From Microcoleus sp. FACHB-61 (lineage in GTDB: Bacteria > Cyanobacteriota > Cyanobacteriia > Cyanobacteriales > Microcoleaceae), in assembly GCA_014695295.1 (NCBI GenBank), contig JACJNY010000059.1, positions 1 to 64,000 of the forward strand: a stretch of DNA of 64,000 nucleotides. The letters run 5' to 3'. The number at the start of each line of letters is the position of its first letter. Positions within the stretch are counted from its first letter, which is position 1. Below, one piece after another: positions 1 to 7,558 of this stretch. The notes under the pieces were generated by a model. It saw nothing but the letters and a program-made list of their open reading frames with translations, had not been told where the DNA came from and did no database searches. Both the position numbers and the translations under genes were made by a program.

Positions 1-2309
1 TTAACGCATTCGCGACCGAAATAATTGAGTATTTTTACTCGCGCTTGGTCTCTGACGATTCACTTTTACCCCCTCACTGCGTGTATGTGCCAGTTGGGGG
101 TGCGGAATGTGGGTATCAACACGAAGCCTGGAACAATCGGGGCAATGCACTGCGTAATTTAGGAAGATTGGAAGAAGCGATAGCCTCCTACGACAAATCC
201 TTAGAAATCAAACCAGATAAAGACGAATCCTGGTACAATCGGGGTATTGCAGTCAGCAACGCACCTGAATATAGCCAGCTAGTTTATGAACTATTACAAG
301 CAAAATTACCTAAATCTGCACCAGTAACCAGAACTCTCTTAACTCACAACCTGAAGCAGCGTGGCTATGAAGGCAAAATATTAACATTACAAGCAGGCTT
401 AGAGTATTGCAAAAAAAACACCCACCCCGAAGGATATGGAAAACTGCATCAAGCACTAGGAAATGCTCACTACTATCGCGGAAAACTTAATGATCCCTAC
501 CGTTATTGGAATCAAGCAGCCGCCAGCTACAAAGAAGCACTCAAAACTCTAACAAAAGACGCTTTCCTGAAACAGCATCTAGAAGTTTTGCAGGATTTAA
601 TCAAAACTTTAGTCAGCCTACAAAAAACCGAACGAGCCAATAAATTACAACGAGATGCAACCGCTTTATTGCAGCGTCTGCTGAAAGAGAAAAACTATTC
701 GCAACTCACCGAAAAGCAACTCACCGACAAATTAGTTAGGTTTGAACAATTAACCGTAAATATATTCATGCAGTCGGGGCAATTTGCCGAAGCCTTAACA
801 ACAGCAGAAACCGATAAAAATGTCTGCTTATCTTGGCTGCTGGATGCAATTCCCCCTTACCAAACAGAAGAGACAGTCACTTACTCACAAATTCAGCAAC
901 TTCTCAATCCCACAACTGCTGCGATTTACTGGCATCTCAGCGACGCATCCCTGACAACATTCATCATTAAATCCGATGGCTTGTTGTCTCCCGAAAACTG
1001 TTTTAGCGATTTTCCCGATAAATTTGAAGAATGGGTGAAGGAGTGGAATAAACAATACACCGATTATCAATCTCAGGAGAAAGCAAGTCAACAAAATCAT
1101 CCTTGGCGTGCGGGAATGCGAAGTAAATTTGCACGACTCAAGAAGGAAATCCTGAAAATTGATGTCATTGAACAGCAATTAGAGGGGATTACCGACTTAA
1201 TTCTGATTCCTCACCGGGACTTGCACCGCTTCCCAATTCATGCTTTGTTTAGTCGTGATTTTGTGGTTAGTTATTTGCCTAGCGCGGCAGTTGGGATTTA
1301 TTTGAAAAATCGGTTTAGCGGAATCTCTCGTTTATCTCCAAGTCTAGATCCCCCTAAATCCCCCTTAAGAAGGGGGACTTTGAATGAGTCAGTCCCCCCA
1401 TCCGAAGATACATTGAACACTCTTGTCCCCCCCTTAAGAAGGGGGGTTAGGGGGGATCAAAGCCTGGAAAACCCAGCCGAAATCTCTGACTTACCTCCAA
1501 GTCTAGATCCCCCTAAATCCCCCTTAAGAAGGGGGACTTTGAATGCTGGGACTATGACCATCCTCAGCATCGAAAATCCCCACAGCGTAATTACCGAGAA
1601 AAACGGCCAACAAAAAAGACTCGCCCCTCTCCCCGCCGCCGAAATCGAATCGGAAATGATTTGCCGAATGTTCGACAAATCTCCCCGACTCAAAGAAGAC
1701 GCAGCCACCCTCGATGAAGTCGAAAGATTATTGTAACAGCCGCACGATGTTTTTCACTTCACCGGCCACGGCAGCTATAATTTTGATAATCCCCTAGAAT
1801 CGACTTTATACCTAAGCGGCAACCACCGATTAACTGTCAGAGAAATCATCAAACATGACCTCAGTAACTACCAATTAATCTGCCTTCCCGCCTGCGAAAC
1901 CGCATTGACTGACAAACAAACAATTCTCGCCGAATATGTAGGATTGACTAGCGGTTTTATGCGCGCGGGAGTTGGCTGTGTCGTCAGTACCCTGTGGCCC
2001 ATAGAATCCGGTGCGAGTACGTTATTAATGATTTATTTTTACCAACAGTGGCGAGAAGCCGGCGATTCTCTGCCCGTGGCTTTAGGAAATGCTCAAAAAT
2101 GGCTGCGAGAATCCACCCGCGAGGATTTAGCCGCCTGGTATCAAGCAGAAATTGACAAGATTACCGGAAACAGCAACGAACAGTCTGAAGATGAAACTAT
2201 GCTAATCGAGTCTTTGAAAACCGATCAGCGAGAACTGGATAAAAAGGAATATCAACCCTATAAGCATCCCTACTGCTGGGCTGCCTTTACTATCACTGGA
2301 TTATTATGA
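1..2309 (+). pseudogene. TPR-CHAT caspase-like protease, 5' partial, interrupted by an in-frame TAA
   Basis: The frame is open from the window edge to 2309 except for one TAA at 1734-1736. TPR-like repeats lie near 110-260 (AWNNRGNALRNLGRLEEAI). After the stop the same frame continues with FHFTGHGSYNF and LPACETAL, which supply the catalytic His and Cys of CHAT proteases, and then STLWPIESG. CHAT proteins are caspase-fold peptidases, several of which act in bacterial immunity or programmed death. The stop removes both catalytic residues from the first product. A CAA(Gln)-to-TAA change is the simplest explanation; a sequencing error or readthrough is possible. Residues encoded before about 105 look unlike TPR, so the N-terminus may be truncated or rearranged. 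The end overlaps the next gene by ATGA. Confidence 0.8.
1336..1545. repeat. In-frame repeat insertion inside the CHAT gene
   Basis: A 51-bp unit occurs twice without mismatch at 1336-1386 and 1495-1545, 159 bp apart, so the frame is kept. Its core is CCCCCTAAATCCCCCTTAAG. Between the copies (about 1428-1458) lies a related unit in the opposite orientation. The same repeat type sits in the intergenic region at 4141-4220. It encodes a Pro/Arg-rich stretch (SLDPPKSPLRRGTLN) that is foreign to the CHAT fold. Confidence 0.85.
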
Positions 2310-2737
2310 AAGACACACAAAACGAGATTCTCGAAGCTTTTTTTCTGGCGCTATATCAACAAACCGAACCGTTGCTAGCTAATGTTCAATTAGAGTTTAA
2401 TAAAACCAATAAAAATTTCAAAATTTCCGATATTTTAAGACTTAAGGATCTACATCCTCCTCTTCTAGCTGCTTACAAAGAAAACTATTCATTCTTAAAA
2501 AGTCATAGCAGCCAACGCAGCAAAGGATTAGAGCGTAAGCCGAATCCTAAAGCAGAAAAAAATAACAATATTAATTCTGAAAGTGAGAATAGCGCTGGTA
2601 GCAACGACGATTTACCAGATGTGTCGAAAATTATAGCTCAAATTGATAAAACAGAAATTTTGCAAGCTGTGAACTCAGTACAAGCAATTAAAGATAAGAT
2701 ATTATCGTTAATGGCAAAAGGTTTAGATCATGAGTAA
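2306..2737 (+). CDS. Hypothetical protein, second gene of the CHAT cassette
   Basis: A 143-residue protein that I do not recognise. Its ATG overlaps the CHAT-gene stop (ATGA), implying translational coupling. The N-terminal 75 residues look helical (EILEAFFLALYQQTEPLL). A polar, Asn/Ser/Lys-rich linker (about residues 80-110) follows, then an amphipathic C-terminal helix. No signal peptide, membrane segment or Cys pair is visible. It overlaps the next gene by 8 bp. The overlaps on both sides make a stoichiometric partner or adaptor of the CHAT protein plausible, but this is inference from gene order only. Confidence 0.7.
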   Translation: MKDTQNEILEAFFLALYQQTEPLLANVQLEFNKTNKNFKISDILRLKDLHPPLLAAYKENYSFLKSHSSQRSKGLERKPNPKAEKNNNINSESENSAGSNDDLPDVSKIIAQIDKTEILQAVNSVQAIKDKILSLMAKGLDHE

Positions 2738-4100
2738 CGAGAATAGGCTAATCTACCCAACTGTGGATTTATTTGTCTACGATTTAGCAGACGGTATCGG
2801 GCAAAATGAGGACAAGATTAGCCAAAACTGCGACCTGTTTTTGCAAAAAATTTATGGCGACAACATCTCTGCGCTACAGCGAGAACAATTCAAACAAGCT
2901 GAAACTGAAACTGATGATTATATCGAATTACTAAAAAACCCAAACATAGCAGAATTTGAGCCTCCCTTAAATGGCTATTCCTATCCCGTTAAACTCGGCG
3001 ATACTTATGCGGCACAATTTGACTTATCTGGCAAAATAGAACCCGACGCAGACAAGACACCAAAAGAAATCGACTGTTTAGAAGGGCTGAAACAAGAAGT
3101 GATTTCCCGCATCAATTCACCCGCTACCATCGGTCAAAGTTGGTTTATTTCGGGACAATTGACGGCTGACGATCAAGACGCTTTAACAACTGCTAAAAAT
3201 TGCTACACTAAACTGAATCTATTCCCTAATGCTGTATGGGACAGAGACTTGCAAACCGAAGGGCAATTTTTAGGTGCAAATTTTTACGAATTGTGGCAGC
3301 CGCCTGGAGACAAGGGCAATATCAGCCAAAATCATCACGTTTTAATTTGCTTGTTTCCTTACAAGAGCGGTCAATCAATTCTCGTTCTTAGTAAGACCTT
3401 TGATGAATTTGATACGCATTTAATCCTATTATTTGCATATCGCAATAAAGTGATTTGGGCTTACACTCAAAGCCGCGAACTTAAAGTTCGCCTCAAAGAC
3501 AGTTCTGGGAAAATTCAACAATTTGTTAATCGACTCCTAGCACAGGTGAATTCCCCTAATGTTGACCTCAAAGAATTACAGAAAAATTTAGTTGACTTTT
3601 TGACAATTTCCTCGGCTTATGCTAGTAATATCAGCGGACTGGAACAGCAAGAAAATACAATCAAAACTAACCTCAGAAATTACCAGATACGCCTGAAAAC
3701 AATAAGCCAAAAAATGGGAACTGATGCAAAAGATTTCAAATTTATGGGGAAATTTAGCATTTTTGTTAAGGATAAGTATGTTTGGCAAGTGGAATCTGAT
3801 AATCGGAGTTTGACTGCGGGTTTGAGGTTGTTGGAAAATGCAATTCAGACGATTGAGGGGATTATTGAGATTGAGAGGGCTAAGAGCGATCGAACTTTGA
3901 ATGTTACAATCGGAGTCGTAGGTGCGGGAATTGGCACCAGCGGGGTAGCCGCCAGCGTTTATGCTAGTCAAATTAAAAGTCCGGCCAGCGACAAAAATTC
4001 GATGGATTTGAATGTGGTTTTTGGGTTGAGTATGGGTTTGGGAATTTTACCTGCGTTGGGTGCGATATTCTTGATAATAATTGGCAAAAAATGGCGCTAA
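2730..4100 (+). CDS. Hypothetical protein with two C-terminal membrane segments (CHAT cassette)
   Basis: A 456-residue protein of no family I can name. The first 380 residues are soluble and mixed, with a probable coiled-coil/helical stretch at about 270-385. Two hydrophobic Gly/Ala-rich segments follow near the C-terminus (IGVVGAGIGTSGVAASVYAS and FGLSMGLGILPALGAIFLII), ending in a basic KKWR tail. The gene overlaps the preceding one by 8 bp, so the three genes form one translationally coupled unit. A membrane-active effector released or triggered by CHAT proteolysis would fit the layout, but nothing in the sequence proves it. Confidence 0.7.
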   Translation: MSNENRLIYPTVDLFVYDLADGIGQNEDKISQNCDLFLQKIYGDNISALQREQFKQAETETDDYIELLKNPNIAEFEPPLNGYSYPVKLGDTYAAQFDLSGKIEPDADKTPKEIDCLEGLKQEVISRINSPATIGQSWFISGQLTADDQDALTTAKNCYTKLNLFPNAVWDRDLQTEGQFLGANFYELWQPPGDKGNISQNHHVLICLFPYKSGQSILVLSKTFDEFDTHLILLFAYRNKVIWAYTQSRELKVRLKDSSGKIQQFVNRLLAQVNSPNVDLKELQKNLVDFLTISSAYASNISGLEQQENTIKTNLRNYQIRLKTISQKMGTDAKDFKFMGKFSIFVKDKYVWQVESDNRSLTAGLRLLENAIQTIEGIIEIERAKSDRTLNVTIGVVGAGIGTSGVAASVYASQIKSPASDKNSMDLNVVFGLSMGLGILPALGAIFLIIIGKKWR

Positions 4101-4140
4101 AATAGTTGCAGGAGTTACGCATTCAGAATTTGGGAAACTC

Positions 4141-4220
4141 GATCCCCCCTAACCCCCCTTAATAAGGGGGGGACAAGAGTTGTTCAAAGTCCCCCTTGTT
4201 AAGGGGGATTTAGGGGGATC
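4141..4220. repeat. G/C-run palindromic repeat element
   Basis: Runs such as GATCCCCCCTAACCCCCCTT and their reverse complement (AAGGGGGATTTAGGGGGATC) bracket an 80-bp element between two genes. It is the intergenic form of the repeats seen inside the CHAT gene at 1336-1545. Confidence 0.85.
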
Positions 4221-4235
4221 GAGACTTAGCAAAAA

Positions 4236-4262
4236 GCGATTTCAATCGGCGATTGAAATCGC
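4236..4262. other. Perfect 12-bp stem, 3-nt loop hairpin
   Basis: GCGATTTCAATC, loop GGC, then GATTGAAATCGC. It lies just upstream of the Uma2 gene. No U-run follows on either strand, so it is more likely a repeat palindrome than a terminator. Confidence 0.7.
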
Positions 4263-4318
4263 TTCTACACATACAACAAAGTCCGCCGGCCCGGACTGAA
4301 GAGAGGATAGATCATAAA

Positions 4319-4912
4319 ATGACAACCATTATTTTAAACTTAGATACTGTCGAACTAACAGACGAACAGTTTTACTGTTTATGCCAGATGGATCGAGATT
4401 GGCAATTTGAACGGACTGCTAAAGGAGAAATTATCATTATGTCACGCGTAGGCGGAGTCAGCGGCAATCGAGAAGCCTATTTAATTACAGATTTGGGCTT
4501 ATGGAACCGTAAAACGCAGCTAGGGAGAGTGTTTAGTTCTTCCACAATTTTTCGCTTGCCTAATAATGGCGATAGATCTCCAGACGCGGCTTGGGTTAGC
4601 TTAGAAAGATGGTCTGCTTTAACAGCAGAAGAACAAGAGAAATTTCCGCCAATTTGTCCTGATTTTGTCATAGAATTGCGTGAAGCGAAGCTATCCCGTA
4701 GGGAATCGCCCCCAGACCCGTTGCGGCAGCTTCAGGAGAAAATGCAGGAGTATCTAAACAGCGGCTTGCGCTTGGGTTGGCTAATTAATCCTCAAGACGA
4801 ACAAGTAGAAATTTATCGCCCTTCTCGCCAAGTAGAGATTGTACAATTTCCTGTAAGTTTATCGGGAGAAGATGTCTTGCCCGGATTTGTGCTTAATTTG
4901 CCCATGATTTGA
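4319..4912 (+). CDS. Uma2-family PD-(D/E)XK nuclease (DUF820)
   Basis: A 197-residue protein starting at the ATG at 4319 (MTTIILNLDTVELTDEQFY). The reading frame extends upstream to 4253, but that part is repeat DNA. Typical Uma2 features are visible: the RSPDAAWV motif, FVIELR, the LRQLQEKMQEYLNSG helix and LGWLINPQDEQVEIYRP. Uma2 proteins have a PD-(D/E)XK nuclease fold, are greatly expanded in cyanobacteria and have no settled function. The usual ELRSPSD motif is split here by about 11 extra residues that come from a small dispersed repeat. Confidence 0.9.
   Translation: MTTIILNLDTVELTDEQFYCLCQMDRDWQFERTAKGEIIIMSRVGGVSGNREAYLITDLGLWNRKTQLGRVFSSSTIFRLPNNGDRSPDAAWVSLERWSALTAEEQEKFPPICPDFVIELREAKLSRRESPPDPLRQLQEKMQEYLNSGLRLGWLINPQDEQVEIYRPSRQVEIVQFPVSLSGEDVLPGFVLNLPMI
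4681..4708 (+). repeat. Small dispersed repeat inserted in-frame in Uma2
   Basis: The 28-bp stretch includes GAAGCTATCCCGTAGGGAAT, which resembles the small dispersed repeats common in filamentous cyanobacteria. It encodes EAKLSRRES between VIELR and PDPLRQLQ, where Uma2 relatives have a short ELRSPSD-type junction. Confidence 0.65.
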
Positions 4913-4919
4913 TATTGCC

Positions 4920-5453
4920 TCAAATTTTTCCTGTTTCCAACTGTATTTTCTTGGGGCAAATATCATCATCGTACCAACCAGTCAAAGCCACCGCCAAAGC
5001 ATCCGCCGCATCGTCGGGTTTCGGAATATAACCCAACTCTAACTCCCGGGCCACGGCCTCTTGCACTTCGGATTTATCCGCATTACCGCGACCGGTCAAA
5101 GCTTGCTTAATTTGAGCCGGCGTAAACTCGAACAGCGGCACTCCACACTGCGCCAAAACTAGCGTCAAAACGCCCCGCGCTTGCGCTACCAGTATGGTAT
5201 TTCCCATCTTGTAAAAGAACAGTTTTTCGGCAATTGCTAGATCGGGTTTAATCTGTTCAATTACCTCGTGCAAATCGTCGTAAATTGTTTTCAACCGCTG
5301 TCCCATTTCCTGTTTTGGCGTTGTTTGTATGACGCCGCAATCAATCAGGGAAACGCTGTTTTTATCTTGTTTGCCGGGGACTATTTGACAACTAATTGCC
5401 CCGTAGCCAAGATTTGCTAAGCCCGGATCTAATCCTAAAATTCGTTTTTCCAT
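4920..5453 (-). CDS. ruvC: Holliday junction resolvase RuvC
   Basis: A 177-residue crossover junction endodeoxyribonuclease that nicks Holliday junctions made by RuvAB. Catalytic acidic residues are visible: the Asp in ILGLDPG, the Glu in AIAEKLFF, and the Asp pair in [13 protein letters not shown]. Length is normal for the family. It lies 95 bp downstream of chlI on the same strand, an arrangement I recall from other cyanobacteria, so the two may be co-transcribed. Confidence 0.97.
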   Translation of the reverse strand: MEKRILGLDPGLANLGYGAISCQIVPGKQDKNSVSLIDCGVIQTTPKQEMGQRLKTIYDDLHEVIEQIKPDLAIAEKLFFYKMGNTILVAQARGVLTLVLAQCGVPLFEFTPAQIKQALTGRGNADKSEVQEAVARELELGYIPKPDDAADALAVALTGWYDDDICPKKIQLETGKI

Positions 5454-5515
5454 TGCCAGAATTAGTAATTGGAAATGGGAATTAGGTATGAAAATTTGGG
5501 GAATGCTTCATCACC

Positions 5516-5554
5516 ACCAATTACCCATTACCAATTACCAATTACCAATTACCC
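5516..5554. repeat. ATTACCA heptad tandem repeat
   Basis: About five imperfect copies of the heptamer CAATTAC/ATTACCA fill the ruvC-chlI gap and reach the last codons of chlI. Similar short tandem repeats occur near 7536, 11211, 13206 and 59615. Confidence 0.8.
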
Positions 5555-6676
5555 CTCAGTTGTTTCTAAGCCGAATACCCGATCGAACACTTTAGTCACT
5601 TTATACCCCGAATCTATTGATTCTAGCGGGTCTTTCCGCAATCGGTGCCGCAAACACAGAGTCATCACCCGGCGAATATCGTCCACCGTGACCTCCGTGC
5701 GGCATTCCAAAGCCGTGAAAGCTTTCGCAGCCCGATTCGTCACCAAATCGCCCCGCAGCCCGTCTACGTCCAATTCCGCGCAAACTTGGGAGATTTTTAC
5801 CCGCAACTCTCGATCGATAGTTACCGATTTCAATCTTTCCTGGGCTTCCACCAACTTCTGCTGCATATCATCTTGTTCGTGCTGGTATTTCGCGAGAAAC
5901 TCCGCCGGATTTTGGTCAAAACTCGATCGCTGTTCGACAATTTCCACTCTTAAATTCGGGTCTTTTACAGTCCGAATTTCTGCGTGCATCCCGAATCTGT
6001 CGAGCAACTGCGGCCGCAATTCTCCTTCTTCTGGATTCCCGGAACCGATTAGAATAAACTTAGCCGGGTGACGGATCGAAATGCCTTCTCTTTCAACAGT
6101 ATTCCAACCGCTGGCGGCCGAGTCGAGCAAAACATCGACTAAATGATCGTCGAGCAAATTGACTTCATCAACGTAAAGAATGCCGCGGTTAGCTTTAGCT
6201 AAAAGGCCGGGTTCAAAAGCTTTAACACCTTCCGACAAAGCTTTCTCGATGTCGATCGTACCGCAAACTCGGTCTTCGGTAGCGCCCAGAGGCAAGTCTA
6301 CCATTTGAACTTTTTTGCGGGCGATTTTAATGTCAGTTTGAGATAAAGTGCGATCGCGCACCTCATCGCTCATCAAATCCGGATCGGTGGGATGACTGTT
6401 AAAAGGATCGTCAGCCACCACCTCAATTTCCGGCAGCAAATCAGTGAGGGCGCGGATTGTGGTAGATTTGCCAGTACCTCGATCACCCATAATCATCACC
6501 CCGCCAATTTTGGGATCGATGACATTTAACAGCAGCGCCAGTTTCATCTCCTCCTGGCCAACAATCGCAGTGAAGGGAAAAACAGCGCGGCGGGCTGCGG
6601 TAGCGGTAACGGTTGGTAGAGCGCCCGCATTTAGGGTATTGCTGACTTCGGCAGTAGGACTCACAGGATAACTCAA
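5549..6676 (-). CDS. chlI: Magnesium chelatase ATPase subunit ChlI
   Basis: A 375-residue AAA+ subunit that, with ChlD and ChlH, inserts Mg2+ into protoporphyrin IX at the first committed step of chlorophyll synthesis. Motifs are Walker [10 protein letters not shown], Walker [12 protein letters not shown], and the sensor/arginine-finger stretch [19 protein letters not shown]. All ATPase motifs are intact and the length fits the family. ruvC follows on the same strand. Confidence 0.97.
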   Translation of the reverse strand: MSYPVSPTAEVSNTLNAGALPTVTATAARRAVFPFTAIVGQEEMKLALLLNVIDPKIGGVMIMGDRGTGKSTTIRALTDLLPEIEVVADDPFNSHPTDPDLMSDEVRDRTLSQTDIKIARKKVQMVDLPLGATEDRVCGTIDIEKALSEGVKAFEPGLLAKANRGILYVDEVNLLDDHLVDVLLDSAASGWNTVEREGISIRHPAKFILIGSGNPEEGELRPQLLDRFGMHAEIRTVKDPNLRVEIVEQRSSFDQNPAEFLAKYQHEQDDMQQKLVEAQERLKSVTIDRELRVKISQVCAELDVDGLRGDLVTNRAAKAFTALECRTEVTVDDIRRVMTLCLRHRLRKDPLESIDSGYKVTKVFDRVFGLETTEG

Positions 6677-6790
6677 AATATAATAATTGCTTGTTTATTG
6701 TGACATACAAGCGGACAACAGTCGATCTGCAGCCTTGAAATCCAAGTACAGAGTTTGTCTGATTCCTCTCAAAACCCCGCCAAAAACAGA

Positions 6791-6889
6791 CTATTTCTGA
6801 GACACAGAACGCGCAAACTCTAAAATTTGTTGCTGACGTTCATCAGACAAACGTCCAACCATCGCAGCTAATAGCTCCGATACAGACAA
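6791..6889 (-). other. 33-codon ORF, possibly a remnant of a DUF2281-like antitoxin
   Basis: It reads from a TTG and includes LSDERQQQILEFARSVSQK, reminiscent of the N-terminal part of small DUF2281-type proteins. It directly follows the DUF4926 gene on the same strand. It is too short and lacks a clear ribosome binding site, so it is offered only as a possible gene fragment. Confidence 0.3.
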
Positions 6890-6898
6890 CCAACGCCT

Positions 6899-7096
6899 TT
6901 ATTTCGACTTCCAAACAACTAAAAACTGCTCGGTAGACAGAGTACACAAAGCTATTGTTTCGCCAGAGCGATCGCTAAATTCTACCTCGTAATTTCCATC
7001 ATCATAACAATGTACAATTCCCCCTCTAACACCTCGGTGTAAATTAGATTCAGGCAATGTTACTAACAATTCGACTGCATCAAATAATTCTGGCAC
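6899..7096 (-). CDS. DUF4926 small protein
   Basis: A 65-residue protein beginning at a GTG (MPELFDAVELLVTLPE) with a good GGAGG site upstream, at about 7108-7112. The sequence (LHRGVRGGIVHCYDDGNYEVEFSD, in two pieces around the Gly-Ile pair) is typical of DUF4926, a short SH3-like barrel family. These proteins often follow DUF6883 genes, and here a broken DUF6883 gene lies immediately upstream, so this may be a surviving partner of a toxin-antitoxin-like pair. The pairing is inference. Confidence 0.8.
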   Translation of the reverse strand: MPELFDAVELLVTLPESNLHRGVRGGIVHCYDDGNYEVEFSDRSGETIALCTLSTEQFLVVWKSK

Positions 7097-7104
7097 GATC
7101 GTGC

Positions 7105-7442
7105 TTACCTCCGAACGAATAGTGTTACCAGTCTCGCCCCATTACTACCCGGTTCTACGATCCAACCTGTACGGACAATCCCCTGCTGTCCCTGTGCACA
7201 ATTTCCAAGTCTACAGTATAGCGCTGTCCGTGTTTGTCGTTTAGTCCTAAAACTGCTTCAGCATCAAGAGTTTTAGCTGAAATCTGTGCTAACAGTAAGT
7301 CATAGTTTTATTGAGGAAATCCTAAAGGACGCTGAAATATTACAGCTTTATCGCTACAGACTGGGTTATCAAAATTAAGAGCATACTCCGTTAATTTTCC
7401 CGGAGCGATAACGAGATGGCTGACAAGCTCTTTCAGCTTCAT
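7105..7442 (-). pseudogene. Degraded DUF6883 gene
   Basis: Translation from the ATG at 7440-7442 gives MKLKELVSHLVIAPGKLTEY, then an in-frame stop after FQRPLGFPQ. It resumes with YDLLLAQISAKTLDAEAVLG and HGQRYTVDLEIVH. A frameshift then moves the conserved end (TGWIVEPGSNGARLVTLFVR) into another frame, ending at the TAA at 7105-7107. These segments in order match a DUF6883 protein. The gene is broken by at least one stop and one frameshift. Confidence 0.75.
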
Positions 7443-7558
7443 GTTTGTTGACCTAGCAGTAATTTTAGCACCTAATATATTAGAGAGCTGCTTTGGGAAC
7501 CCGATCGACTTTCAATTTTAGCTCTAACGTAGAATAACTAATAACTAATAACTCATAA

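Noticed and set aside
5469..6071. 200-codon plus-strand ORF opposite chlI
   Set aside because: It is antisense to chlI, whose motifs are intact, and has the Ser/Arg/Asn-rich composition of an opposite-strand shadow.
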